A program made the translations under genes and the position numbers. A stretch of DNA of 64,000 nucleotides. It comes from Stomoxys calcitrans. Taxonomy: Eukaryota; Arthropoda; Insecta; Diptera; Muscidae. Shown one piece after another: positions 23,681 through 37,653 of the stretch (positions are counted from its first letter, which is position 1; each line of letters opens with the position of its first letter). The notes below the pieces were generated by a model, which searched no databases, had not been told where the DNA came from, and saw nothing but the letters and a program-made list of their open reading frames with translations. The DNA lies in assembly GCF_963082655.1 (NCBI RefSeq), contig NC_081553.1:151645990-151709989 (forward strand). Direction: 5' to 3'.

Positions 23681-26600
23681 AAGCCAATAATAATATCCAC
23701 AATTCCATACTGGTTATGTGTACCCATCTCTTACCGTTTCCGAGATATAGAATAATTTTATGTTGGTTCATATTGCGGATGGAATATGTAATTTTCGTTT
23801 TTCTCGGAAACGACTTAAGCGATTTGCAATCGGATTGATTCATTTGAAAGCCAATAATAATATCTACAATTCCATTATGGTTATGTCTACCTAGCACTCA
23901 CAGTTTTCGAGATATAGATTACCGTTTCTGAGATATAGATTACCGTTTCTGAGATATAGATTATTTTTAGGTTGGGTCATTCTGGAAGTGACTTGTGCGG
24001 ATGGAATATGTAATTTTCGATTTTCTCGAAAACGACTTAAGCGATTTACAATCGTATTGATTCATTTGAAAGCCAATAATAATATCTACAATTCTGTACT
24101 GGTTTTGTCTACCTAGCACTTACCATTTCCGAGATATAGAATAATTTTTGGTTGGTTCATTCTGGAAGTGACTTGTGCGGATGGAATATGTAATTTTCGT
24201 TTTTCTCGGAAACGACTTAACCGATTTTCAATCGGATTGATTCGTTTGAAAGCCAATAATAATATCCACAATTCCATACTGGTTATGTATACCCAGCTCT
24301 TACCGTTTCCGAGATATAGAATAATTTTATGTTGGTTCATTCTGGAAGTGACTTGTGCGGATGGAATATGTAATTTTCGTTTTTCTCGGAAACGACTTAA
24401 GCGATTTGCAATCGGATTGATTCATTTGAAAGCCAATAATAATATCTACAATTCCATTATGGTTATGTCTACCTAGCACTCACAGTTTCCGAGATATACA
24501 TTATTTTTATGTTGGTTCATTCTGGAAGTGTCTTGTGCGGATGGAATATGTAATTTTCGTTTTTCTCGGAAACGACTTAACCGATTTGCAACGGATTGAT
24601 TCGTTTGAAAGCCAATAGTAATATCTACAATTCCATTATGGTTATGTATAACTAGCGCTTACCGTTTCCGAGATATAGAATAATTTTATGTTGGTTCATT
24701 CTGGAAGTGACTTGTGCGGATGGAATATGTAATTTCCGTTTTTCTCGGAAACGACTTAAGCGATTTGCAATCGGATTGATTCGTTTGAAAGCCAATAATA
24801 ATATCCACAATTCCATACTGGTTATGTATACCCAGCTCTTACCGTTTCCGAGATATAGAATAATTTTATGTTGGTTCATATTGCGGATGGAATATGTAAT
24901 TTCCGTTTTTCTCGGAAACGACTTAAGCGATTTGCAATCGGATTGATTCATTTGAAAGCCAATAATAATATCTACAATTCCATTATGGTTATGTCTACCT
25001 AGCACTCACAGTTTTCGAGATATAGATTATTTTTATGTTGGTTCATTCTGGAAGTGACTTGTGCGGATGGAATATGTAATTTTCGTTTTTCTCGGAAACG
25101 ACTTAACCGATTTGCAATCGGATTGATTCATTTGAAAGCCAATAGTAATATCTACAATTCCATTATGGTTATGTATAACTAGCGCTTACCGTTTCCGAGA
25201 TATAGAATAATTTTATGTTCGATTTTCAATCGGATTGATTCGTTTGAAACCCAATAATAATATCCACAATTCCATACTGGTTATGTATACCCAGCTCTTA
25301 CCGTTTCCGAGATATAGAATAATTTTATGTTGGTTCATTCTGGAAGTGACTTGTGCGGATGGAATATGTAATTTTCGTTTTTCTCGGAAACGACTTAACC
25401 GATTTTCAATCGGATTGATTCGTTTGAAGGCCAATAATAATATCCACAATTCCATACTGGTTATGTTTACCCAGCTCTTACCGTTTCCGAGATATAGAAT
25501 AATTTTATGTTGGTTCATTCTGGAAGTGACTTGTGCGGATGGAATATGTAATTTTCGTTTTTCTCGGAAACGACTTAATCGATTTGCAATCGGATTGATT
25601 CATTTGAAAGCCAATAATAATATCTACAATTCCATTATGGTTATGTCTACCTAGCACTTACCGTTTCCGAGATATAGAATAATTTTATGTTCGATTTTCA
25701 ATCGGATTGATTCGTTTGAAAGCCAATAATAATATCCACAATTCCATACTGGTTATGTATACCCAGCTCTTACCGTTTCCGAGATATAGAATAATTTTGA
25801 TTCGTTTGAAAGCCAATAGTAATATCTACAATTCCATTATGGTTATGTATAACTAGCGCTTACCGTTTCCGAGATATAGAATAATTTTATGTTGGTTCAT
25901 TCTGGAAGTGACTTGTGCGGATGGAATATGTAATTTTCGTTTTTCTCGGAAACGACTTAAGCGATTTGCAATCGGATTGATTCGTTTGAAAGCCAATAAT
26001 AATATCCACAATTCCATACTGGTTATGTATACCCAGCTCTTACCGTTTCCGAGATATAGAATAATTTTATGTTGGTTCATATTGCGGATGGAATATGTAA
26101 TTTTCGTTTTTCTCGGAAACGACTTAAGCGATTTGCAATCGGATTGATTCATTTGAAAGCCAATAATAATATCTACAATTCCATTATGGTTATGTCTACC
26201 TAGCACTCACAGTTTTCGAGATATAGATTATTTTTATGTTGGTTCATTCTGGAAGTGACTTGTGCGGATGGAATATGTAATTTTGGTTTTTCTCGGAAAC
26301 GACTTAACCGATTTGCAATCGGATTGATTCATTTGAAAGCCAATAGTAATATCTACAATTCCATTATGGTTATGTATAACTAGCGCTTACCGTTTTCGAG
26401 ATATAGATTATTTTTATGTTGGTTCATTCTGGAAGTGACTTGTGCGGATGGAATATGTAATTTTCGTTTTTCTCGGAAACGACTTAACCCATTTGCAATC
26501 GGATTGATTCATTTGAAAGCCAATAGTAATATCTACAATTGCATTATGGTTATGTTTACCTAGCACTTACCGTTTCCGAGATAAAGAATAATTTTATGTT

Positions 26601-27577
26601 GGTTCATTCTGGAAGTGACTTGTGCGGATGGAATATGTAATTTTCGTTTTTCTCGGAAACGACTTAAGCGATTTGCAATCGGATTGATTCATTTGAAAGC
26701 CAATAATAATATCTACAATTCCATTATGGTTATGTCTACCTAGCACTTACCGTTTCCGAGATATAGATTATTTTTATGTTGGTTCATTCTGGAAGTGACT
26801 TGTGCGGATGAAATAATAATTTTCGTTTTTCTCGGAAACGACTTAAGCGATTTGCAATCGGACCAATAGTAATATCTACAATTGCATTATGGTTATGTCT
26901 ACCTAGAACTTACCGTTTCCGAGATAAAGAATAATTTTATGTTGGTTCATTCTGGAAGTGACTTGTGCGGATGGAATATGTAATTTTCGTTTTTCTCGGA
27001 AACGACTTAAGCGATTTGCAATCGGATTGATTCATTTGAAAGCCAATAATAATATCTACAATTCCATTTTGGTTATGTCTACCTAGCACTTACCGTTTCC
27101 GAGATATAGATTATTTTTATGTTGGTTCATTCTGGAAGTGACTTGTGCGGATGAAATATGTAATTTTCGTTTTTCACGGAAACGACTTAAGCGATTTGCA
27201 ATCGGATTGATTCGTTTGAAAGCCACTAATAATTACTACAATTCTATACTGGTTTTGTCTACCTAGCTCTTATCGTTTCTGAGATATAGATTATTTTTAG
27301 TTTGGGTCATTCTGGAAGTGACTTGTGCGGATGGAATATGTAATTTTCGTTTTTCTCGGAAACGACTTAACCGATTTTCAATCGGATTGATTCGTTTGAA
27401 AGCCAATAATAATATCCACAATTCCATACTGGTTATGTCTACCTAGCACTTACCGTTTCTGAGATATAGATTATTTTTAGGTTGGGTCATTCTGGAAGTG
27501 ACTTGTGCGGATGGAATAGGTAATTTTGTTTTTTTGGAAACGACTTAAGCGATTTACAATCGGATTGATTCATTTGA
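23681..27577 (+). repeat. Higher-order block A, copy 4
   Basis: Begins with the 167- and 222-bp units, then the complete A series with 112-, 90- and 163-bp units (starts 23681 to 27400). It follows A2 at an offset of 6704 bp up to about 27,700. Private differences include acccatctc in the first unit (gtgtacccatctc where A2 has cagctc) and ttttggttt near 26,281. It passes into B2 without a visible scar. Confidence 0.9.
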
Positions 27578-30500
27578 AAGCCAATAATAATATCTACAAT
27601 TCTGTACTGGTTTTGTCTACCTAGCACTCACAGTTTCCGAGATATACATTATTTTTATGTTGGTTCATTCTGGAAGTGACTTGTGCGGATGGAATATGTA
27701 ATTTTCGTTTTTCTCGGAAACGACTTAAGCGATTTGCAATCGGATTGATTCATTTGAAAGCCACAATTCCATTATGGTTATGTCTACCTAGCACTTACCG
27801 TTTCCGAGATATAGAATAATTTTATGTTGGTTCATTCTGGAAGTGACTTGTGCGGATGGAATATGTAATTTTCGTTTTTCTCGGAAACGACTAAAGCGAT
27901 TTGCAATCGGATTGATTCATTTGAAAACCAATAATAATATCCACAATTCCATACTGGTTATGTATACCTAGCACTTACCGTTTCTGAGATATAGATTATA
28001 TTTAGGTTGGGTCATTCTGGAAGTGACTTGTGCGGATGGAATATGTAATTTTCGTTTTTCACGGAAACGACTTAAGCGATTTGCATTCGGATTGATTCAT
28101 TTGAAAGCCAATAATAATATCCACAATTCCATACGGGTTATGTATACCTAGCACTTACCGTTTCTGAGATATAGATTATATTTAGGTTGGGTCATTCTGG
28201 AAGTGACTTGTGCGGATGGAATATGTAATTTTCGTTTTTCTCGGAAACGACTTAACCGATTTGCAATCGGATTGATTCATTTGAAAGCCAATAATAATAT
28301 CCACAATTCCATACTGGTTTTGTATACCTAGCACTTACCGTTTCTGAGATATAGATTATTTTTAGGTTGTTTCATTCTGGAAGTGACTTGTGCGGATGGA
28401 ATATGTAATTTTCGTTTTTCTCGGAAACGACTTAAGCGATTTGCAATCGGATTGATTCATTTGAAAGCCAATAATAATATCCACAATTCCATACTGGTTA
28501 TGTATACCTAGCACTTACCATTTCCGAGATATAGATTATATTTAGGTTGGGTCATTCTGGAAGTGACTTGTGCGGATGGAATATATAATTTTTGTTTTTC
28601 ACGGAAACGACTTAAGCGATTTGCAATCGGATTGATTCATTTGAAAGCCAATAATAATATCTACAATTTCATTATGGTTATGTATACCTAGCACTTACCG
28701 TTTCCGAGATATAGAATAATTTTATGTTGGTTCATTCTGGAAGTGACTTGTGCGGATGGAATATGTAATTTTCGTTTTTCTCGGAAACGACATAAGCGAT
28801 TCGCAATCGGATTGATTCATTTGAAAGCCAATTATAATATCTACAATTCCGTACTGGTTTTGTCTACCTAGCACTTACAGTTTCCGAGATATAGATTATT
28901 TTTATGTTGGTTCATTCTGGAAGTGACTTGTGCGGATGGAATATGTAATTTTCGTTTTTCTCGGAAACGACTTAGCCAATTGCAATCGGATTGATTCATT
29001 TGAAAGCAAAAAATAGTATCCACAATTCCATACTGGTTTTGTATACCTAGCACTTACCGTTTCTGAGATATAGATTATTTTTAGGTTGTTTTATTCTGGA
29101 AGTGACTTGTGCGGATGGAATATGTAATTTTCGTTTTTCTCGGAAACGACTTAAGCGATTTGCAATCGGATTGATTCATTTGAAAGCCAATAATAATAAC
29201 CACAATTCCATACTGGTTATGTATACCTAGCACTTACCGTTTCTGAGATATAGATTATATTTAGGTTGGGTCATTCTGGAAGTGACTTGTGCGGAGAATA
29301 TGTAATTTTCGTTTTTCTCGGAAACGACTTAACCGATTTGCAATCGGATTGATTCATTTGAAAGCCAATAATAATATCCACAATTTCATACTGGTTTTGT
29401 ATACCTAGCACTTACCGTTTCTGAGATATAGATTATATTTAGGTTGGGTCATTCTGGAAGTGACTTGTGCGGATGGAATATGTAATTTTCGTTTTTCTCG
29501 GAAACGACTTAAGCGATTTGCAATCGGATTGATTCGTTTGAAAGCCAATAATAATATCTACAATTCTATACTGGTTTTGTCTACCTAGCTCTTATCGTTT
29601 CCGAGATATAGATTATTTTTAGGTTGGTTCATTCTGGAAGTGACTTGTGCGGATGGAATATGTAATTTTCGTTTTTTAGAAACGACTTAAGCGATTTGCA
29701 ATCGGATTGATTCATTTGAAAGCCAATAATAATATCTACAATTCCATTATGGTTATGTCTACCTAGCACTTACCGTTTCCGAGATATAGAATAATTTTAT
29801 GTTGGTTCATTCTGGAAGTGACTTGTGCGGATGGAATATGTAATTTTCGTTTTTCTCGGAAACGACTTAAGCGATTTGCAATCGGATTGATTCATTTGAA
29901 AACCAATAATAATATCCACAATTCCATACTGGTTATGTATACCTAGCACTTACCGTTTCTGAGATATAGATTATATTTAGGTTGGGTCATTCTGGAAGTG
30001 ACTTGTGCGGATGGAATATGTAATTTTCGTTTTTCACGGAAACGACTTAAGCGATTTGCAATCGGATTGATTCATTTGAAAGCCAATAATAATATCCACA
30101 ATTCCATACGGGTTATGTATACCTAGCACTTACCGTTTCTGAGATATAGATTATATTTAGGTTGGGTCATTCTGGAAGTGACTTGTGCGGATGGAATATG
30201 TAATTTTCGTTTTTCTCGGAAACGACTTAACCGATTTGCAATCGGATTGATTCATTTGAAAGCCAATAATAATATCCACAATTCCATACTGGTTTTGTAT
30301 ACCTAGCACTTACCGTTTCTGAGATATAGATTATTTTTAGGTTGTTTCATTCTGGAAGTGACTTGTGCGGATGGAATATGTAATTTTCGTTTTTCTCGGA
30401 AACGACTTAAGCGATTTGCAATCGGATTGATTCATTTGAAAGCCAATAATAATATGCACAATTCCATACTGGTTATGTATACCTAGCACTTACCGTTTCC

Positions 30501-31070
30501 GAGGTATTGATTATTTTTAGGTTGGGTCATTCTGGAAGTGACTTGTGCGGATGGAATATGTAATTTTCGTTTTTCTCGGAAACGACTTAAGCGATTTGCA
30601 ATCGGATTGATTCGTTTGAAAGCCAATAATAATATCTACAATTTCATTATGGTTATGTATACCTAGCACTTACCGTTTCCGAGATATAGAATAATTTTAT
30701 GTTGGTTCATTCTGGAAGTGACTTGTGCGGATGGAATATGTAATTTTCGTTTTTCTCGGAAACGACATAAGCGATTCGCAATCGGATTGATTCATTTGAA
30801 AGCCAATTATAATATCTACAATTCCGTACTGGTTTTGTCTACCTAGCACTTACAGTTTCCGAGATATAGATTATTTTTATGTTGGTTCATTCTGGAAGTG
30901 ACTTGTGCGGATGGAATATGTAATTTTCGTTTTTCTCGGAAACGACTTAAGCCAATTGCAATCGGATTGATTCATTTGAAAGCAAAAAATAGTATCCACA
31001 ATTCCATACTGGTTTTGTATACCTAGCACTTACCGTTTCTGAGATATAGATTATTTTTAGGTTGTTTTAT
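27220..31070 (+). repeat. Higher-order block B, copy 2
   Basis: Follows B1 at offset about 14363, including the aagcca-caattcc 167-bp unit at 27758, the aagcaaaaaatagtatcc unit at 29004, the cggagaatatg unit at 29184 and the tttttagaaacg unit at 29542. One 180-bp unit present in B1 at 16257 is missing here: the offset falls to 14183 at 30620, and 30980 then matches 16797. The match to B1 is lost near 31,070. Confidence 0.88.
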
Positions 31071-32779
31071 TCTGGAAGTGACTTGTGCGGATGGAATATG
31101 TAATTTTCGTTTTTCTCGGAAACGACTTAAGCGATTTGCAATCGGATTGATTCATTTGAAAGCCAATAATAATATCCACAATTCCATACTGGTTATGTAT
31201 ACCTAGCACTTACCGTTTCTGAGATATAGATTATATTTAGGTTGGGTCATTCTGGAAGTGACTTGTGCGGATGGAATATGTAATTTTCGTTTTTCACGGA
31301 AACGACTTAAGCGATTTGCAATCGGATTGATTCATTTGAAAGCCAATAATAATATCTACAATTTCATTATGGTTATGTCTACCTAGCACTTACCGTTTCC
31401 GAGATATAGAATAATTTTATGCTGGTTCATTCTGGAAGTGACTTGTGCGGATGGAATATGTAATTTTCGTTTTTCTCGGAAACGACTTAAGCGATTTGCA
31501 ATCGGATTGATTCGTTTGAAAGCCAATAATAATATCTACAATTCTATACTGGTTTTGTCTACCTAGCTCTTATCGTTTCCGAGATATAGATTATTTTTAG
31601 GTTGGTTCATTCTGGAAGTGACTTGTGCGGATGGAATATGTAATTTTCGTTTTTCTCGGAAACGACTTAAGCGATTTGCAATCTGATTGATTCATTTGAA
31701 AGCCAATAATAATATCTACAATTGCATTATGGTTATGTCTACCTAGCACTTACCGTTTCCGAGATATAGAATAATTTTATGTTGGTTCATTCTGGAAGTG
31801 ACTTGTGCGGATGGAATATGTAATTTTCGTTTTTCTCGGAAACGACATAACCGATTTGCAATCGGATTGATTCATTTGAAAGCCAATAATAATATCTACA
31901 ATTCCGTACTGGTTTTGTCTACCTAGCGCTCACAGTTTCCGAGATATAGATTATTTTTATGTTGGTTCATTCTGGAAGTGACTAGTGCGGATGAAATATG
32001 TAATTTTCGTTTTTCTCGGAAACGACTTAACCGATTTTCAATCGGATTGATTCATTTGAAAGCCAATAATAATATCTACAATTCGATACTGGTTTTGTCT
32101 ACCTAGCTCTTACCGTTTCCGAGGTATTGATTATTTTTAGGTTGGGTCATTCTGGAAGTGACTTGTGCGGATGGAATATGTAATATTCGTTTTTCTTGGA
32201 AACGACTTAAACGATTTGCAATCGGATTGACTCATTTGAAAGCCAATAATAAGATCTACAATTCGATTATGGTTATGTCTACCTAGCACTTACCGTTTCC
32301 GAGATATAGAATAATTTAATGTTGATTTATTCTGGAAGTGACTTGTGAGGATGGAATATGTAATTTTCGTTTTTCTCGGAAACGACTTATACGATTTGCA
32401 ATCTGATTGATTCATTTGAAAGCCAATAATAATATCTACAATTGCATTATGGTTATGTCTACCTAGCACTTACCGTTTCCGAGATATAGAATAATTTTAT
32501 GTTGGTTCATTCTGGAAGCGACTTGTGCGGATGGAATATGTAATTTTCGTTTTTCTCGGAAACGACTTAAGCGATTTGCAATCGGATTGATTCGTTTGAA
32601 AGCCACTAATAATATCTACAATTCTATACTGGTTTTGTCTACCTAGCTCTTATCGTTTCTGAGATATAGATTATTTTTAGGTTGGGTCATTCTGGAAGTG
32701 ACTTGTGCGGATGGAATATGTAATTTTCGTTTTTCTCGGAAACGACTTAAGCGATTTGCAATCGGATTGATTCATTTGA

Positions 32780-33015
32780 AAGCCAATAATAATATCTACA
32801 ATTCCATTATGGTTATGTCTACCTAGCACTTACCGTTTCCGAGATATAGAATAATTTTATGTTGGTTCATTCTGGAAGTGACTTGTGCGGATGGATGAAA
32901 TATAGAATAATTTTATGTTGGTTCATTCTGGAAGTGACTTGTGAGGATGGAATATGTAATTTTCGTTTTTCTCGGAAACGACTTAACCGATTTTCAATCG
33001 GATTGATTCGTTTGA
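32780..33015 (+). repeat. 236-bp monomer with 56-bp internal duplication
   Basis: After gtgcggatgga the sequence returns to tgaaatatagaataatttt and repeats the segment through tgcggatgg, adding 56 bp. The same structure is present at 34362-34597, and inside longer rearranged units at 37368-37653 and 37833-38107. In reverse orientation it appears at 38762-38997 and, with seven additional bases, at 39178-39420. It is thus found on both sides of the orientation switch. Confidence 0.88.
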
Positions 33016-33726
33016 AAGCCAATAATAATATCCACAATTCCATACTGGTTATGTATACCCAGCTCTTACCGTTTCCGAGATATAGAATAATTTTATGTTG
33101 GTTCATTCTGGAAGTGATTTGTGCGGATGGAATATGTAATTTTCGTTTTTCTCGGAAACGTCTTAAGCGATTTGCAATCGGATTGATTCATTTGAAAGCC
33201 AATAATAATATCTACAATTCCATTATGGTTATGTCTACCTAGCACTTACCGTTTCCGAGATGTAGAATAATTTTATGTTGGTTCATTCTGGAAGTGACTT
33301 GTGCGGATGGAATATGTAATTTTCGTTTTTCTCGGAAACGACTTAAGGGATTTGCAATCGGATTGATTCATTTGAAAGCCAATAACAATATCTACAATTC
33401 CGTACTGGTTTTGTCTACCTAGCACTCACAGTTTCCGAGATATAGATTATTGGGTCATTCTGGAAGTGACTTGTGCGGATGGAATATGTAATTTTCGTTT
33501 TTTTGGAAACGACTTAAGCGATTTGCAATCGGATTGATCCATTTGAAAGCCAACAACAATATCTACAATTCCATTATGGTTATGTCTACCTAGCACTTAC
33601 CGTTTCCGAGATATAGAATATTTTTATGTTGGTTCATTCTGGAAGTGACTTGTGCGGATGGAATATGTAATTTTCTTTTTTCTCGGAAACGACTTAACCG
33701 ATTTTCAATCGGAATGATTCGTTTGA

Positions 33727-33821
33727 AAGCCATTAATAATATCCACAATTCCATACTGTATGTAATTTTCGTTTTTCTCGGAAACGACTTAAGCGATTTG
33801 CAATGTGATTGATTCATTTGA
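33727..33821 (+). repeat. 95-bp truncated monomer
   Basis: The unit start aagccattaataatatcc is followed by ccatactg joined to tatgtaattttcg. An 85-bp deletion removed the first inverted-repeat arm and the tggaagtgac segment. I found only this copy. Confidence 0.82.
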
Positions 33822-34955
33822 AAGCCAATAATAATATCTACAATTTAATTATGGTTATGTATAACTAGCGCTTACCGTTCCCGAGATATAGAATAATTTT
33901 ATGTTGTTTCATTCTGGAAGTGACTTGTGCGGATGGAATATATAATTTTCGTTTTTCTCGGAAACGACTTAAGCGATTTGCAATCTGATTGATTCATTTG
34001 AAAGCCAATAATAATATCTACAATTGCATTATGGTTATGTCTACCTAGCACTTACCGTTTCCGAGATATAGAATAATTTTATGTTGGTTCATTCTGGAAG
34101 CGACTTGTGCGGATGGAATATGTAATTTTCGTTTTTCTCGGAAACGACTTAACCGATTTGCAATCGGATTGATTCGTTTGAAAGCCACTAATAATATCTA
34201 CAATTCTATACTGGTTTTGTCTACCTAGCTCTTATCGTTTCTGAGATATAGATTATTTTTAGGTTGGGTCATTCTGGAAGTGACTTGTGCGGATGGAATA
34301 TGTAATTTTCGTTTTTCTCGGAAACGACTTAAGCGATTTGCAATCGGATTGATTCATTTGAAAGCCAATAATAATATCTACAATTCCATTATGGTTATGT
34401 CTACCTAGCACTTACCGTTTCCGAGATATAGAATAATTTTATGTTGGTTCATTCTGGAAGTGACTTGTGCGGATGGATGAAATATAGAATAATTTTATGT
34501 TGGTTCATTCTGGAAGTGACTTGTGAGGATGGAATATGTAATTTTCGTTTTTCTCGGAAACGACTTAAGCGATTTGCAATCGGATTGATTCGTTTGAAAG
34601 CCAATAATAATATCTACAATTCTATACTGGTTTTGTCTTACCTAGCTCTTATCGTTTCCGAGATATAGATTATTTTTAGGTTGGTTCATTCTGGAAGTGA
34701 CTTGTACGGATGGAATATGTAATTTTCGTTTTTTAGAAACGACTTAAGCGAGTTCCAATCGGATTGATTCATTTGAAAGCCAATAATAATATCTACAATT
34801 CCATTATGGTTATGTCTACCTAGCACTTACCGTTTCCGAGATATAGAATAATTTTATGTTGGTTCATTCTGGAAGTGACTTGTGCGGATGAAATAATAAT
34901 TTTCGTTTTTCTCGGAAACGACTTAAGCGATTTGCAATCTGATTGATTCATTTGA

Positions 34956-35033
34956 AAGCCAATAATAATATCTACAATTGCATTATGGTTATGTCTACCT
35001 AGATAATGACTCATTTGGTTATGACTCATTTGA
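34956..35033 (+). repeat. 78-bp truncated monomer with short direct repeat
   Basis: The unit stops after gtctacctag and is followed by ataatgactcatttggttatgactcatttg-like sequence. The 12-mer atgactcatttg is present at 35006-35017 and 35021-35032, a 15-bp period. The following unit carries aataagatctacaattcgatt, the rare variant seen at 32,240 and 38,646, so the gactcattt text comes from the end of that variant's partner. Confidence 0.8.
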
Positions 35034-37367
35034 AAGCCAATAATAAGATCTACAATTCGATTATGGTTATGTCTACCTAGCACTTACCGTTTCCGAGATA
35101 TAGAATAATTTTATGTTGGTTCATTCTGGAAGTGACTTGTGCGGATGGAATATGTAATTTTCGTTTTTCTCGGAAACGACTTAAGCGATTTGCAATCTGA
35201 TTGATTCATTTGAAAGCCAATAATAATATCTACAATTGCATTATGGTTATGTCTACCTAGCACTTACCGTTTCCGAGATATAGATTATTTTTATGTTGGT
35301 TCATTCTGGAAGTGACTTGTGCGGATGGAATATGTAATTTTCGTTTTTTAGAAACGACTTAAGCGATTTGCAATCGGATTGATTCATTTGAAAGCCAATA
35401 ATAATATCTACAATTCCATACTGGTTTTGTCTACCTAGCACTCACAGTTTCCAAGATATAGAATAATTGTATGTTGGTTCATTCTGGAAGTGACTTGTGC
35501 GGATGGAATATGTAATTTTCGTTTTTCTCGGAAACGACTTAAGCCAATTGCAATCGGATTGATGCCTTTGAAAGCAAAAAATAATATCCACAATTCTATA
35601 CTGGTTATGTATACCTAGCACTTACCGTTTCTGAGATATAGATTATATTTAGGTTGGGTCATTCTGGAAGTGACTTGTGCGGATGGAATATGTAATTTTC
35701 GTTTTTCTCGGAAACGACTTAAGCGATTTGCAATCGGATTGATTCATTTGAAAGCCAATAATAATATCCACAATTCCATACTGGTTATGTATACCTAGCA
35801 CTTACCGTTTCCGAGATATAGATTATTTTTATGTTGGTTCATTCTGGAAGTGACTTGTGCGGATGGAATATGTAATTTTCGTTTTTTAGAAACGACTTAA
35901 GCGATTTGCAATCGGATTGATTCATTTGAAAGCCAATAATAATATCTACAATTCCATACTGGTTTTGTCTACCTAGCACTCACAGTTTCCAAGATATAGA
36001 ATAATTGTATGTTGGTTCATTCTGGAAGTGACTTGTGCGGATGGAATATGTAATTTTCGTTTTTCTCGGAAACGACTTAACCGATTTGCAATTGGATTGA
36101 TTTGTTTGAAAGCCAATAATAATATCTACAATTCCATACTGGTTATGTCTACCTAGCACTTACCGTTTCCGAGTTATAGATTATTTTATGTTGGGTCATT
36201 CTGGAAGTGACTTGTGCGGATGGAATATGTAATTTTCGTTTTTCTCGGAAACGACTTAAGCGATTTGCAATCGGATTGATTCATTTGAAAGCAAATAATA
36301 ATATCTACAATTCCATACTGGTTTTGTCAACCTAGCACTCACAGTTTCCAAGATATAGAATAATTGTATGTTGGTTCATTCTGGAAGTGACTTGTGCGGA
36401 TGGAATATGTAATTTTCGTTTTTCTCGGAAACGACTTAAGCGATTTGCAATCGGATTGATTCATTTGAAAGCCAATAATAATATCTACAATTCCATACTG
36501 GTTTTTTCTACCTAGCACTCACAGTTTCCGAGATATAGTATAATTTTATGTTGGTTCATTCTGGAAGTGACTTGTGCGGATGGAATATGTAATTTTCGTT
36601 TTTCTCGGAAACGACTTAACCGATTTGCAATTGGATTGATTTGTTTGAAAGCCAATAATAATATCTACAATTCCATACTGGTTATGTCTACCTAGCACTT
36701 ACCGTTTCCGAGTTATAGATTATTTAATGCTGGGTCATTCTGGAAGTGACTTGTGCGGATGGAATATGTAATTTTCGTTTTTCTCGGAAACGACTTAAGC
36801 GATTTGCAATCGGATTGATTCATTTGAAAGCCAATAATAATATCTACAATTTCATACTGGTTTTGTCTACCTAGCACTCACAGTTTCCGAGATATAGACT
36901 AATTTTATGTTGGTTCATTCTGGAAGTGACTTGTGCGGATGGAATATGTAATTTTCGTTTTTCTCGGAAACGACTCAAGCGATTTGCAATCGGATTGATT
37001 CATTTGAAAGCCAATAATAATATCTACAATTCCATACTGGTTTTGTCTACCTAGCACTCACAGTTTCCAAGATATAGAATAATTGTATGTTGGTTCATTC
37101 TGGAAGTTACTTGTGCGGATGGAATATGTAATTTTCGTTTTTCTCGCAAACGACTTAAGCGATTTGCAATCGGATTGATTCATTTGAAAGCCAATAATAA
37201 TATTCACAATTCCATACTGGTTTTGTCTACCTACCACTCACAGTTTCCGAGATATAGAATAATTTTATGTTGGTTCATTCTGGAAGTGACTTGTGCGGAT
37301 GCAATATGTAATTTTCGTTTTTCTCGGAAACGACTTAAGCGATTTGCAATCGGATTGATTCATTTGA

Positions 37368-37653
37368 AAGCCAATAATAATATCTACAATTCCATACTGG
37401 TTATGTCTACCTAGCACTTACCGTTTCCGAGTTATATGGTTATGTCTACCTAGCACTTACCGTTTCCGAGATATAGATTAATTTTATGTTGGTTCATTCT
37501 GGAAGTGACTTTTGCGGATGGATGAAATATAGAATAATTTTATGTTGGTTGTATGTTGGTTCATTCTGGAAGTGACTTGTGCGGATGGAATATGTAATTT
37601 TCGTTTTTCTCGGAAACGACATAAGCGATTTGCAATCGGATTGATTCATTTGA
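37368..37653 (+). repeat. 286-bp rearranged monomer
   Basis: Contains a repeated ggttatgtctacctagcact segment (cgagttatatggttatgtc) followed by the gatgaaatatagaat duplication and a small tgttggttgtatgttgg repeat. The next rearranged unit but one (37833-38107, 275 bp) has the same first two features without the last. This is a short complex duplication that was then copied. Confidence 0.82.
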
